From Stratiformator vulcanicus (lineage in GTDB: Bacteria > Planctomycetota > Planctomycetia > Planctomycetales > Planctomycetaceae), in assembly GCF_007744515.1 (NCBI RefSeq), contig NZ_CP036268.1:1899712-1963711 (forward strand): a stretch of DNA of 64,000 bases. Direction: 5' to 3'. Below are positions 7,321-16,361 of this stretch, in pieces. Numbering within the stretch: the stretch's first letter is position 1; every line of letters starts with the position of its first letter. The notes below the pieces were generated by a model, which was not told the origin of the DNA, searched no databases, and was given only the letters and a program-made list of their open reading frames with translations. Made by a program: the position numbers and the translations under genes.

Positions 7321-9438
7321 ATGAAAGACCTCGCCAAAGTACGCAACATCGGCATCTCCGCCCATATTGATTCGGGCAAGACCACGCTGACGGAGCGGAT
7401 CCTCTTTTACAGCGGCAAAACCCACAAGATCGGGGATGTCAAAAAAGAGGGAGCGACCATGGACCACATGGAGCTCGAAAAAGAAAAAGGCATCACGATC
7501 ACTTCCGCCGCCACGAGCGTCGCGTGGGACGGTCACCCGATCAATATCATCGATACGCCCGGCCACGTCGACTTCACGGTCGAAGTGGAACGCTCACTTC
7601 GCGTGCTCGACGGTGCGATTCTCGTGCTTTGCGCCGTCAGCGGCGTGCAAAGTCAGTCGCTGACCGTCGACCGCCAAATGAAGCGGTACAAAGTTCCGCG
7701 GCTCGCCTTCATTAATAAGCTCGACCGTACCGGTTCTGATCCCGACAGCGTGATCAGCCAGATGCGCGACAAGCTCGGCATCAATCCGGTCCAAATGCAG
7801 GTTCCGATCGGCCTCGAAGATGACCATGACGGCGTCGTCGACCTGATCAGCAGGAAGGCTTATGTCTTTGAAGACGACAAAACGAAAAAAGACAACTTCA
7901 AAGAGGTCGAGATTCCGGCCGACATGGTTGACCTCGTCGAAGAGAAGCGGCACGACATGCTCGAAGCCCTCTCGATGTTCGACGACAATTTGATGGAAGC
8001 GCTCCTCGCGGAAGAGGAATACGATGAAACGAAACTGCACCAACTGATCCGTGATGCCGTGCTGGCTCACGAGATTGTGCCGGTCTACATGGGCTCGGCT
8101 TTCAAGAACAAGGCCGTCCAGCCGCTGCTCGACGCGATCGTGCGCTACCTGCCGAACCCGACCGAGGTCGAGAACTATGCGATCGACAACGATCAGTTCG
8201 TTGAGGGCGAAGATCCGAAAAAGATTCGGCTCAAACCCGATGACGATCTGCCGCTCGTCTGCATGGCGTTTAAGATCGTGCTCGAGCAGTTCGGTCAGTT
8301 GACCTATACCCGGATTTATCAGGGCAAGATCGTCAAAGGCGAGACCTACGTTAATACGCGAACCGGACAGAAGGTTCGCTTCGGTCGACTCGTGCGTATG
8401 CACGCCAATGATCGCGAAGACCTCGAAGAAGCGGGGGCAGGGGACATTATCGCCGTCGTGGCGGTCGATTGCGCCTCAGGGGATACGTTCTGCGGCGACG
8501 GTAAGAACTACTCGCTCGAAAGCATCTACGCCGCCGAGCCGGTCATTACCCGTTCGGTCGAACCGACGAAGCGCGACGGCGCTGACAAACTCGCGAAGGC
8601 CCTCGAACGGTTCCGCCGTGAAGATCCGACCTTCCACGTCCGCAGTGACGAAGAAACCGGTCAGACTTTGATCGCCGGCATGGGCCAGTTGCACCTCGAA
8701 GTCTATATCGAGCGCATTAAACGCGAGTACGGCGTCGAGTGCGAAGTTGGTGCCCCGCGAGTTGCTTATCGCGAACGTCCGACCCGAGGCGTCGTGTTCG
8801 ACTACAAACACAAGAAGCAGTCGGGCGGTTCGGGACAGTACGGCCACGTCAAAGGCAACATGGAACCGCTACCGGAAGACGCCGAAGAGCAGTACGAATT
8901 CGTCAACGAAATCACGCAGGGTAAAATTCCTAAGGAATACATCCCGGCGATCGATAAGGGTTTCCGTTCGATGCTCGATAAAGGCCCGTTGGCCGAATGC
9001 GAGGTTGTCGGCGTGAAGATGACCGTCAACGATGGTTCCTATCACGATGTCGACTCGTCGGAAATGGCGTTCCAGGCAGCCGGTCGCGGCTGTATGCGGG
9101 AAGAGATCTTCACCAAGGGCAAGTTCACGCTCATGGAACCGATCATGAAGCTCGAAATCGAAGCCCCGGAAGAATTCCAAGGTTCGGTCGCGGGACATCT
9201 CGCCAGTAAGCGTGGCCTGATCAACAACATCTCGCAGCGGGGACAGGACTGCGTGATCGACGCCGAATGCCCGCTGTCGGAGTTGTTCGACTACGCCAAC
9301 GAGCTGCGTTCGATGACACAGGGCAAAGGCAACTACTCGATGGAATTCGCCAAGTACGGCGTTGTTCCTCAGAGCCTGCAGCCTGAGATCATCGCCAAGC
9401 GCAAAGCCGAAAAAGAGGCCCGGTTGGCCAAGACGTAA
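7321..9438 (+). CDS. fusA: Elongation factor G, spdEFG1/mtEFG1-like
   Basis: Ribosomal translocase GTPase, 705 residues from the ATG at 7321 (a TTG nine codons upstream is less likely). All GTPase motifs are present: P-loop AHIDSGKTT (14-22), GITIT (57-61), DTPGHVDF (78-85), NKLD (132-135) and GSAF (258-261). The following domains II-V are complete. The Ser in the P-loop (Ala in canonical EF-G) and the overall N-terminal sequence resemble mitochondrial EFG1 and its bacterial 'spd' relatives rather than E. coli-type EF-G; in such bacteria a second paralogue handles ribosome recycling. It is not in a str operon: no rpsL, rpsG or tuf adjoins it. A strong terminator follows. Confidence 0.96.
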   Translation: MKDLAKVRNIGISAHIDSGKTTLTERILFYSGKTHKIGDVKKEGATMDHMELEKEKGITITSAATSVAWDGHPINIIDTPGHVDFTVEVERSLRVLDGAILVLCAVSGVQSQSLTVDRQMKRYKVPRLAFINKLDRTGSDPDSVISQMRDKLGINPVQMQVPIGLEDDHDGVVDLISRKAYVFEDDKTKKDNFKEVEIPADMVDLVEEKRHDMLEALSMFDDNLMEALLAEEEYDETKLHQLIRDAVLAHEIVPVYMGSAFKNKAVQPLLDAIVRYLPNPTEVENYAIDNDQFVEGEDPKKIRLKPDDDLPLVCMAFKIVLEQFGQLTYTRIYQGKIVKGETYVNTRTGQKVRFGRLVRMHANDREDLEEAGAGDIIAVVAVDCASGDTFCGDGKNYSLESIYAAEPVITRSVEPTKRDGADKLAKALERFRREDPTFHVRSDEETGQTLIAGMGQLHLEVYIERIKREYGVECEVGAPRVAYRERPTRGVVFDYKHKKQSGGSGQYGHVKGNMEPLPEDAEEQYEFVNEITQGKIPKEYIPAIDKGFRSMLDKGPLAECEVVGVKMTVNDGSYHDVDSSEMAFQAAGRGCMREEIFTKGKFTLMEPIMKLEIEAPEEFQGSVAGHLASKRGLINNISQRGQDCVIDAECPLSELFDYANELRSMTQGKGNYSMEFAKYGVVPQSLQPEIIAKRKAEKEARLAKT

Positions 9439-9460
9439 TTTGGAGATATGCGTTGACTCG

Positions 9461-9494
9461 ACTAAGCCGGAGCCATGGCTCCGGCTTAGTTTTT
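9461..9494 (+). terminator. Intrinsic terminator after fusA
   Basis: A perfect 30-nt palindrome (9461-9490) with stem ACTAAGCCGGAGCC and its exact complement, followed on the plus strand by a run of five T (9490-9494). On the minus strand the palindrome is followed by few T residues, so it is directional for fusA. It lies 22 nt after the fusA stop and 15 nt before the next start codon. Confidence 0.93.
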
Positions 9495-9508
9495 GCGCTG
9501 ACCGTCAA

Positions 9509-10360
9509 ATGGAAGAACAGAACTCGATCGCCGATTTCGTTCGCGTCGCCTGCCTCGCCGAATGCACCGCGGCGAAGCCGGGCAACGTGCATCCGCAGGC
9601 GTCGTTTGATGATCTTACCTACGCAGATTTTGCGCGTTCCTCAGAGGCGATCGCGCCGATCTTAGCTGATCGCGCATTGGGTATCGGTCGCGCAGTCTAC
9701 GATGCGGTCATCGCGTCCCGAGCGATAACTGCATCGAACGCACATCTCGGCACGATCCTGCTCCTCGCTCCGCTCTGCCGGGTGGAGTCCGATGTCGCAA
9801 TGCGACGCTCGCTGTCAAAGCTGCTCACTGAAACGACGGTCGAAGATGCCGAACTCGTTTATAGAGCGATCCGCCGAGCCTCGGCGGGCGGGCTCGGCCA
9901 GTCTGATCAGCAGGATGTCGACCAAAAACCGACTGTCTCGCTTACCGAGGCGATGCGACTGGCAGCCGATCGCGATTCGATCGCGCTGCAGTATACGACC
10001 GACTTCGCACTTGTCTTTAACTGGGCCGACCGGCTGGGCGAACTCAGCGTCCAATTCTCAAGCGATTGGGAGCGCGTCGTCATCCGGCTATATCTGGAAT
10101 TGCTCGCAGCAGTGCCGGACACCTTAATCGCCCGCAAACGCGGCAAGTCGATCGCCGAAGACGTTTCACGCAGGGCGTCTAATTTGGTTCGACAAGAAGA
10201 AGTGGACCACGATGCCCTCGCACGCTTTGACCGCTATCTCCGCAGCGACGGAAACGGGCTCAATCCCGGCACGACCGCCGACCTCATCGCGGCGATTCTA
10301 TTCGTGGCATTGAGAAGCGGATCGATTAAACGCCCCGAATTTAATAAAGAGACGACCTGA
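9509..10360 (+). CDS. Triphosphoribosyl-dephospho-CoA synthase (CitG) family protein
   Basis: 283 residues from the ATG at 9509. CitG enzymes condense ATP with dephospho-CoA to make the citrate-lyase prosthetic group precursor. Family motifs are present: KPGNVHPQ (23-30), NAHLGTILLLAPL (77-89) and LNPGTTADLIAA near the C-terminus. No citrate lyase gene is nearby. In planctomycetes and methylotrophs CitG-like proteins are often encoded with tetrahydromethanopterin C1 genes, so a role in cofactor synthesis there is possible; this window does not test that. It sits just after the fusA terminator and must have its own promoter within or near that palindrome. It converges with the propeller gene, 12 nt apart. 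Confidence 0.85.
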   Translation: MEEQNSIADFVRVACLAECTAAKPGNVHPQASFDDLTYADFARSSEAIAPILADRALGIGRAVYDAVIASRAITASNAHLGTILLLAPLCRVESDVAMRRSLSKLLTETTVEDAELVYRAIRRASAGGLGQSDQQDVDQKPTVSLTEAMRLAADRDSIALQYTTDFALVFNWADRLGELSVQFSSDWERVVIRLYLELLAAVPDTLIARKRGKSIAEDVSRRASNLVRQEEVDHDALARFDRYLRSDGNGLNPGTTADLIAAILFVALRSGSIKRPEFNKETT

Positions 10361-10372
10361 TTATTAATCGAT

Positions 10373-11653
10373 CTATTGACCGAGTTGAAACACCTTGAGC
10401 TCGGTTGAATCGCGGACAAAGTACCGGCCGTTCGCATAGGCAGGCAGCGCTCGTACGACCGGATCGGTATCAGGATCGAATAGCTCCGCCCGCGCGAGTT
10501 CGCGATAAGCCGCCGCATCTGCGGCGAACAGAATCAATTCGCCGTTCGTCGTTTGGGCGAGCATCGTCTCACCGATTCGCATGAGCGTGCCGTATCCAAA
10601 ATCATCCTGCACCCACTTCGATTTACTGCCGTCGAGTTTGAAGCACTTGAGCGAGGTCGGGCCGAGGTCGTCTCGGCCGTCGATCGCAAACAGGTGTTCG
10701 TTCAACCGCACCGGCGTTGCGTACTGTGTTGCAAGCAGTCTCGACCGTTGCCTTCGCATAAATTCGGCCTCATCCCGCGGCGGACCGACCGCCACGATTG
10801 CGCTGCCGACGCCGTAGCTCGCGGTGAAAAAGAACTTTCCCGCGTCTGTCGCTTCGGGCATGTAGACGGGACTCGCTCCGGTCACTGTCGGACCACGAGC
10901 CCCGAACGGGAACTCCCACAATAACTTGCCGTTGCTCCGCTCGATCGCCAGGCACTTCAGTCGGGTGGCGAAGATCGCACGTGTCCGGCCTTCAACTGGT
11001 GCGGCGATGGGGGATGAGTAGCTCGCCCGCTCTTCGGTCGATGTCCACAGCACCTTGCCGGTCATCTTGTCGAAACCGACGATGCCGGCGTCCTGTCGAT
11101 GGCCCCCGACGTTCGCCATCAGCACATCCCCAATCACAATCGGCGTGCTCCCCGCACCGAAGTAGCCTTCCTCGGCTCCGAATTCTTCATGCGTCGCGTT
11201 CGACCAGAGAAGTTTGCCGGTTGCGAAGTCGTTGCAGCGGAGCAACCCCTGCGCTCCGAACGTGTAAACGCGAGTCGATTTCCCATGAACGTCCGAATCG
11301 ATCACGGGCACGCAACGGGGGCCATCGTCTTCAGAAATCCCGCCGGTGAAGGTCGTCGCGGCGTCGTCTTTCCATTTCGGCTCTCCCGATTTCACATCGA
11401 ACGCTTCGACGCGTTCCGAGTCTTCGACCCGATGGAAGAGAATGCCGGTCTCACCTTTGATTGCGACCCCCGCGAACCCGCTGCCTACCGAACGCGACCA
11501 CAGTAGCTTGGGACCCTGTTCGGGGAAGGTTGCCACGATTTTCTCGTCGCTGGCTGCCACGCCGTCGCGCTTCGGACCGAGGATTTGCGGCCAATCACCG
11601 GCGTGGGCCAGCGAAGCGGCGAAGATCAGTGCGATCGGAGTCAAACGGAACAT
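10373..11653 (-). CDS. Secreted PQQ-like beta-propeller repeat protein
   Basis: 426 residues with a clear signal peptide (1-18, ending SLAHA). The mature protein starts GDWPQILGPKRDG, the usual opening of planctomycete PQQ-repeat proteins, and contains repeated blade motifs of the type GKLLWSN, GKVLWTS, GKLLWEFPF and AFDVKSGEPKW. This fold is like BamB or quinoprotein dehydrogenases, but I see no catalytic residues, so it is probably a binding or scaffold protein in the periplasm. Upstream is a 40-nt-period repeat array. Confidence 0.85.
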   Translation of the reverse strand: MFRLTPIALIFAASLAHAGDWPQILGPKRDGVAASDEKIVATFPEQGPKLLWSRSVGSGFAGVAIKGETGILFHRVEDSERVEAFDVKSGEPKWKDDAATTFTGGISEDDGPRCVPVIDSDVHGKSTRVYTFGAQGLLRCNDFATGKLLWSNATHEEFGAEEGYFGAGSTPIVIGDVLMANVGGHRQDAGIVGFDKMTGKVLWTSTEERASYSSPIAAPVEGRTRAIFATRLKCLAIERSNGKLLWEFPFGARGPTVTGASPVYMPEATDAGKFFFTASYGVGSAIVAVGPPRDEAEFMRRQRSRLLATQYATPVRLNEHLFAIDGRDDLGPTSLKCFKLDGSKSKWVQDDFGYGTLMRIGETMLAQTTNGELILFAADAAAYRELARAELFDPDTDPVVRALPAYANGRYFVRDSTELKVFQLGQ

Positions 11654-11755
11654 GCGAGGGCTTTGGCGAGAAATAGAGTCAAGATGCGACGGCCGCTCAT
11701 ACCACTCTGTGTTCTGCGGCTTGAACCCTCAACTCTGAAGCGTTGTCCGTCCGCT

Positions 11756-11862
11756 TATCCGCTTACTCCGTGCGCGGCTTGTTTCGGCTGCCGCTTATCC
11801 GCTTACTCCGTGCGCGGCTTGTTTCGGCTGCCGCGTATCCGCTTACTTCGTGCGCGGCTTGT
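11756..11862. repeat. Intergenic repeat family B, three tandem copies
   Basis: Three direct copies of a 27-nt motif (begins ATCCGCTTACT, ends TGCGCGGCTTGT) at 11756-11782, 11796-11822 and 11836-11862, period exactly 40. Copies 1 and 2, including the linker, are identical; copy 3 differs at a few sites. The same motif occurs three times at each of two other sites in this window (21828-21938, 61657-61751). Confidence 0.9.
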
Positions 11863-11889
11863 TTTGGCTTCAAATAGCTCCACGATCGA

Positions 11890-12807
11890 CTAGTCGACGG
11901 GCACCACCCTGTGGAATCGGAGCGTGACTTCCCGATCGACGACCCGGCGGACCGCTTCGGCGAGGCAGGTCGGTTCGTTGTCGCCTTCGCCCAGTCGCTT
12001 GATCTCTTCAAGAGAAGTCCCCGGGCGGACCGTGATCGTGCTTTGGTGAATGATCTGGTTGCCGGCGTCAAGTTCCGGCACGATGAAGTGCGCCGTCGCC
12101 CCGTAAGTGAGCATCTTGTGCTCGAACGCGTCCTCATAGGGACGAAAGCCGGGGAAAGGGGGGAGTAGGCCGTGATGCAGATTGATGATCCGACCGCCGG
12201 CAAATTCCCAACAGGTGCGTGGCGGCAGTACCCGCATGTAGCGGGCCAGCACGATGTAATCGACCTCATATTCGTCGAATAGCTGGACCATCCGGTCGTT
12301 GTCGGGACTCCCTTTCTCGTCGGCCACGTTGTGCCACGGGACGTCAAACTGCTCGGCGAGGCCTCGGCAGGCTTGGCGATTGCCGATCATCACGGCCGCT
12401 TCCGCCTTCAGCCGACCGTCCCGAATCCCACGCAAAATCGCCAGCGGCGGTTCCGGGCGAAAGGTCGTGCAGATCGCCAACCGTGGCGGGCGGGCGTGTT
12501 CATCACGCGACCAGACGCGGACGGTCAGCCCTTTGACGCGTCCGATCTCCGTCAGCCGCTCACGCAACGTGGCGACGGACTCCTGCTCGACGGGCCATTC
12601 GACGCGCACGAGCATCGCGAACAGCCGCTCGGCTCCGCGGTCGTACATCTGAATTTCATGAATATTCGCCCCCGCCCCGGTGACGTAATGCACGATCGGG
12701 TCGGCCAACCCCTGACTATCCGGGCCGACGGCGGTGACGATCACTTCCATGGGAGGCTGCTGCCAGAATGATTCTAGTTCGAAGGGGACTCGCTCTAGTT
12801 CGATCAT
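11890..12807 (-). CDS. purU: Formyltetrahydrofolate deformylase
   Basis: Cytosolic enzyme that hydrolyses 10-formyl-THF to formate and THF, supplying formate and balancing the one-carbon pool. About 305 residues from the ATG at 12807; a later ATG at 12750 would give 286, closer to E. coli PurU. An N-terminal ACT domain (from EVIVTAVGPDSQGLADP) precedes a formyltransferase domain with the catalytic Asn-His region INLHHGLLPPFPG and Asp in ELDAGNQIIHQ. PurU is distinguished from PurN by the ACT domain. No good Shine-Dalgarno for either start. It is divergent from the DUF1559 gene. Confidence 0.92.
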   Translation of the reverse strand: MIELERVPFELESFWQQPPMEVIVTAVGPDSQGLADPIVHYVTGAGANIHEIQMYDRGAERLFAMLVRVEWPVEQESVATLRERLTEIGRVKGLTVRVWSRDEHARPPRLAICTTFRPEPPLAILRGIRDGRLKAEAAVMIGNRQACRGLAEQFDVPWHNVADEKGSPDNDRMVQLFDEYEVDYIVLARYMRVLPPRTCWEFAGGRIINLHHGLLPPFPGFRPYEDAFEHKMLTYGATAHFIVPELDAGNQIIHQSTITVRPGTSLEEIKRLGEGDNEPTCLAEAVRRVVDREVTLRFHRVVPVD

Positions 12808-12978
12808 ATTCCGCAACGACGGACTTCGCCTTCGTGCAGCGGCAATATCTCCAGTTGATGAATCGCATTGTTCGGTTCGAAACGATGACTCCGGCTGCGG
12901 TGGAAATTTGTTCGCGAAATGCGCGTAATCAGTCGGCCTTCAAATCCCATGCAACAATTGAAACGGAGCAAGCCGAAG

Positions 12979-14538
12979 ATGCGCACGCCAACGAAATGGT
13001 TCTGCCAAGCTGCGATCGTGATCGCATTGTTGTTGCCGCAGCAGGCCAGCGCCGCGGATTGGTGGGCGGACTACCTGCCGGATGAAGTCTTTGCGGTTGT
13101 TGTGATCGATGCCGAGTCGATCAAACCGCAGGCGGTCTTGAATCGAATCGCGACCGAAGAAATCCAGCAGTCGCCGATCTACCCGCAATTGCTTCAATCG
13201 GCGATCATGGCTCAGGGACTGCTCGATGCCACGAAGGTCAAACAGGTCGTTGCGGTAATTTCGGAACCGACTCCGATGTCGAAGACGCATTGTGTCCTTG
13301 CGCTCCAGGGGAGGGATGCGTCACCTGCTCTGATCAACAATCTGCTCGGCAACATACCCACCCCGCCGGGGCGGAACGGAGAGCCGGGCGCAGCTCCCAA
13401 AGTCATCGAGATTGCGACCGTCGGGGACGATCGAGTGCTCGCACTTGAATTGCCGTCGCTGTTGGAAGGTGCAAAGAAGCGGTCGGAACCATATTGGCAA
13501 CTGGATGAAATCGAGAAGGCCTTGAAGTCAGTTCCGACTGGCGGAGTTCGCGGCGTTGTGATGCCAACTGCCGAGCAAAAAGCACTTGCCCGTCAGCAGA
13601 TGCCGCCGGGGAAGAAGCCGTTCGACGAACTCGGCCGCTTCTTCGTCAGCGAAAATCTGCAATGGGGAGCCATGGGCCTGACGCTGGGAAACGAAGTGAA
13701 GCTCAAATTCATCGCAAAAACGCCGTCCACGGAATCAGCCGCGGAGGGTGTGAAGCTCGTCTCCGAAGCTGTCAATGACAAGACGAGCGAATTGTCGAAG
13801 GCGATGTCCGACCCTCAAATGCTCGTGCCGTCGGCCGAAGGCGATCGGATGGTCCTCGAATTCGACGGTACGGAGACAGTCGCCTTCGTGAAGGACACTC
13901 TGATCCGACCAGCGGTCAAAAATGCCAAGGCGGCGGCCGAACGGTCATTGATGAAAAACCGGTTGAAGCAAATGATGCTGAGCCTGCACAACTTTCATGA
14001 CAATTACAGGTCGTTTCCGGCTCCCGCCGTCGTTGATGCGGACAAAAAACCGCTGCTCAGTTGGCGGGTCGAGATGCTGCCGTTCTTGGATGAGTACGAT
14101 CTCTATAAAGAGTTTCGCAAAGACGAATCTTGGGACAGCCCGCACAACAAGCAGTTGCTGAGCGAAATGCCGGACGTTTTCAAGACCGCCGGCAGCGAAG
14201 AGAAGGAAGGCTATACCCGCATCGTCGCGCCGGTCGGCGACGGGATGATGTTCGAAAAAGGGAAGAAATTCTCGATTCGCGACGTCACTGACGGAACGTC
14301 GAACACGATTATGGTCCTGCTCGCCAATGAGGAAAGTGCCGTCCCTTGGACGAAGCCGGACGACCTGAAGATTGATCTCAAAAAACCGCTCAAGGGTCTC
14401 GACGGGCAGTTCGACGGAACAGGGTTTCTTTGTGCCTTGGCAGATGGGAGCGTGCGATTCATTTCTTACAACATTGGCTTGCGGACTCTGAAAAATCTGC
14501 TGCAACGGAACGACGGCCAGGTTATCGGCGAGTTTTGA
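12979..14538 (+). CDS. Secreted DUF1559-domain protein
   Basis: 519 residues from the ATG at 12979, chosen because it opens a clean signal peptide (hydrophobic core CQAAIVIALLLP, cleavage after ASA near residue 25); in-frame ATGs upstream at 12919 and 12949 add only charged residues. The first ~320 residues have no domain I recognise. The C-terminal third carries the planctomycete DUF1559 signature: LKQMMLSLHNFHDNYRSFP near 330-348, a WRVEMLPFLDEYDLY stretch, the DGTSNTIMV motif and the closing ADGSVRFIS. Most DUF1559 proteins begin with a pilin-like methylation helix; this one does not, so the domain is here fused to another secreted domain. Function unknown. Confidence 0.85.
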   Translation: MRTPTKWFCQAAIVIALLLPQQASAADWWADYLPDEVFAVVVIDAESIKPQAVLNRIATEEIQQSPIYPQLLQSAIMAQGLLDATKVKQVVAVISEPTPMSKTHCVLALQGRDASPALINNLLGNIPTPPGRNGEPGAAPKVIEIATVGDDRVLALELPSLLEGAKKRSEPYWQLDEIEKALKSVPTGGVRGVVMPTAEQKALARQQMPPGKKPFDELGRFFVSENLQWGAMGLTLGNEVKLKFIAKTPSTESAAEGVKLVSEAVNDKTSELSKAMSDPQMLVPSAEGDRMVLEFDGTETVAFVKDTLIRPAVKNAKAAAERSLMKNRLKQMMLSLHNFHDNYRSFPAPAVVDADKKPLLSWRVEMLPFLDEYDLYKEFRKDESWDSPHNKQLLSEMPDVFKTAGSEEKEGYTRIVAPVGDGMMFEKGKKFSIRDVTDGTSNTIMVLLANEESAVPWTKPDDLKIDLKKPLKGLDGQFDGTGFLCALADGSVRFISYNIGLRTLKNLLQRNDGQVIGEF

Positions 14539-14565
14539 AGCTGGCGTGACCGGTATGACTTCGGG

Positions 14566-14588
14566 CGGCAGAACTGCGATGGTTCTGC
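14566..14588 (+). other. Hairpin between DUF1559 gene and HIT gene
   Basis: GGCAGAAC and GTTCTGCC form an 8-bp stem with a 7-nt loop, and 'gcagaacc' recurs about 15 nt later. No T-run follows, so it is a weak terminator candidate or a leader structure of the HIT gene. Confidence 0.35.
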
Positions 14589-14638
14589 CTCTTCTGTCGC
14601 AGAACCGCCTTTGTCAAAGGGCTTCGGAAAATAGGTCG

Positions 14639-15154
14639 ATGACAATGGACCAACTCTGGGCCCCGTGGCGGCTTGATTACATTAAGGATCCTGATCGGCA
14701 GAAGGAGCCGCCGCCGACTTCTTCGGGGTGCTTTCTGTGTGATTACCGCGAGCAGCCGGAGCGTGATGACACGAACTTCGTGGTCGCGCGGGCGGAGCAT
14801 GTCTTCGTGGTGCTCAATCGGTTTCCCTACAACAACGGGCACCTGCTGATTGCCCCGCTGGAGCATAAGGGCGAACTGGCCGAGCTCTCGGCGGAGGAAC
14901 TACTCGGCTGCGTCACCGAGATGCAGCGATTCGTCAGTAGTCTCAAGGAGTTGCTGAACGCCGACGGGTTCAATATTGGGCTGAACCTTGGCTCCGTTGC
15001 CGGGGCGGGGCTGCCCGGTCACCTGCACTGGCACGTCGTTCCGCGTTGGTCGGGGGATTCCAATTTCATGACAGTCACCGGCGATACGAACGTGATCCCG
15101 CAATCGCTCAGCGCATTGCACGCGATGTTGCGGGGTCGGCTCGATTCGGCATAG
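14639..15154 (+). CDS. HIT family hydrolase (Ap4A-phosphorylase-like)
   Basis: 171 residues from ATG 14639 (a second ATG at 14645). It opens with DQLWAPWRLDYI, the normal start of bacterial HIT proteins of the Ap4A phosphorylase/hydrolase group. The cysteines CFLCDY bind zinc in this group; H68 sits in NGHLLIAPLEH, and the catalytic triad H128-x-H130-x-H132 is in GHLHWHVVPRW. Predicted to cleave dinucleoside polyphosphates or nucleoside phosphoramidates in the cytosol. It may be translated with the preceding gene but has 100 nt of its own leader. Confidence 0.92.
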   Translation: MTMDQLWAPWRLDYIKDPDRQKEPPPTSSGCFLCDYREQPERDDTNFVVARAEHVFVVLNRFPYNNGHLLIAPLEHKGELAELSAEELLGCVTEMQRFVSSLKELLNADGFNIGLNLGSVAGAGLPGHLHWHVVPRWSGDSNFMTVTGDTNVIPQSLSALHAMLRGRLDSA

Positions 15155-15329
15155 CCGTCGCAAAAAACCGAAACCGCCTGATCGATCCAGACGATGAAGA
15201 TACGGGGAAATCCCGCAAGTCTTTGGCTCGGACCTCTGGCTGCGCGGGCGTTGGTGCCGTATGGTACAGGCCCCGCCGCGCACCCCCACGGCCGGTTCCC
15301 TTTCGGGTGCATTTTTTGATTGAATATTC

Positions 15330-16352
15330 ATGACGCTGATCGTTCTGCGCGCCATTTTCATTCTCGTTTTTGCGGGCGGACTCGCGACGTTCGTGAGCGG
15401 GGGCGTCGACTTCGAAGATCCGACTATCTTCGAACAGTACCCGCTGATCACGTTCATCTCCGGAATGCTGCTCGCCGGCGCCGTCGTCGCGGCCGATGTT
15501 TTGCTGCGGCCGAAGCGGATCGAGGCGATCTCGGCGATCTATTTCGGAATCGTGGTCGGCGTCATCTTGACGATTCTGCTCGTCCAAGCAATACGGCCGG
15601 CTGTGCCGGACCGATATGAAGCGATCATGACAACGCTGTTGGCCTTGCCGACGGTCTATCTGTGCGTGTCGCTGCTACTTCAAACTCGAAACGATTTTCG
15701 GTTCGTCATTCCCTACGTTGAGTTCGTTCGAGAACTGAAAGGCGGCACGCCGCTGCTACTCGACAGTAGCGCGCTCATCGATGGCCGCATCGCCGACGTG
15801 ACCGAAACGCACCTGATCGACTCCGAACTGATTGTGCCGCAATTCGTGCTGCTGGAAGTTCAGGAGATTGCCGACAGTTCCGACAAGAATCGTCGGGCGA
15901 GAGGACGACGCGGCCTTGAGGTACTCGCGCGATTGCAAAGCGACGCGAACATCGACGCCCGGGTCCTCGACACCCACGAAGGAATGATCGGTGCCAAGCA
16001 GGTCGATTCACGGCTCGTCGATCTCGCTAAGGAGCTGAGCGGACGCATTGTCACGAACGATCTGAGTCTGCAGAAAGTCGCCTCGTTGCAGGGGGTCGCC
16101 TGCGTCAATCTCAACGATGTTGCGAACGCGCTCAAACCGCGATTTCTCCCCGGCGATCAGGTCCGCATTCGCGTGATCAAAGACGGCGAGTCACCGGGTC
16201 AGGGGGTGGGCTATCTCGACGACGGCACCATGGTCGTCTGCGAGAATGCCGCCAAGCGGAAAGGCGAAGAGCTGGACATCATCGTCACCAGCGTGCTGCA
16301 AAGCAGCGGCGGTCGCATGTTGTTCGGCCGCGACGCCAACGAGCCGGAGTGA
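15330..16352 (+). CDS. PIN/TRAM-domain integral membrane protein (YacL-like)
   Basis: 340 residues. Four membrane spans fill residues 1-122, followed by a PIN nuclease-fold domain with [13 protein letters not shown] (acidic D145) and [11 protein letters not shown] (D244), and a C-terminal TRAM domain from about 275 ([24 protein letters not shown]). The architecture is that of the YacL family, thought to act on RNA at the membrane; PIN catalytic acids are retained, so ribonuclease activity is plausible. It follows the HIT gene by 175 nt and converges, 9 nt apart, with the next minus-strand gene. Confidence 0.9.
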   Translation: MTLIVLRAIFILVFAGGLATFVSGGVDFEDPTIFEQYPLITFISGMLLAGAVVAADVLLRPKRIEAISAIYFGIVVGVILTILLVQAIRPAVPDRYEAIMTTLLALPTVYLCVSLLLQTRNDFRFVIPYVEFVRELKGGTPLLLDSSALIDGRIADVTETHLIDSELIVPQFVLLEVQEIADSSDKNRRARGRRGLEVLARLQSDANIDARVLDTHEGMIGAKQVDSRLVDLAKELSGRIVTNDLSLQKVASLQGVACVNLNDVANALKPRFLPGDQVRIRVIKDGESPGQGVGYLDDGTMVVCENAAKRKGEELDIIVTSVLQSSGGRMLFGRDANEPE

Positions 16353-16361
16353 CGGCTCCTG

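Noticed and set aside
7594-8403. 269-codon minus-strand frame inside fusA
   Set aside because: fusA is continuous and fully conserved here; the antisense frame reflects codon bias.
11756-11862. CRISPR array
   Set aside because: Three 27-nt repeats with 13-nt linkers that are themselves nearly identical; no cas genes.
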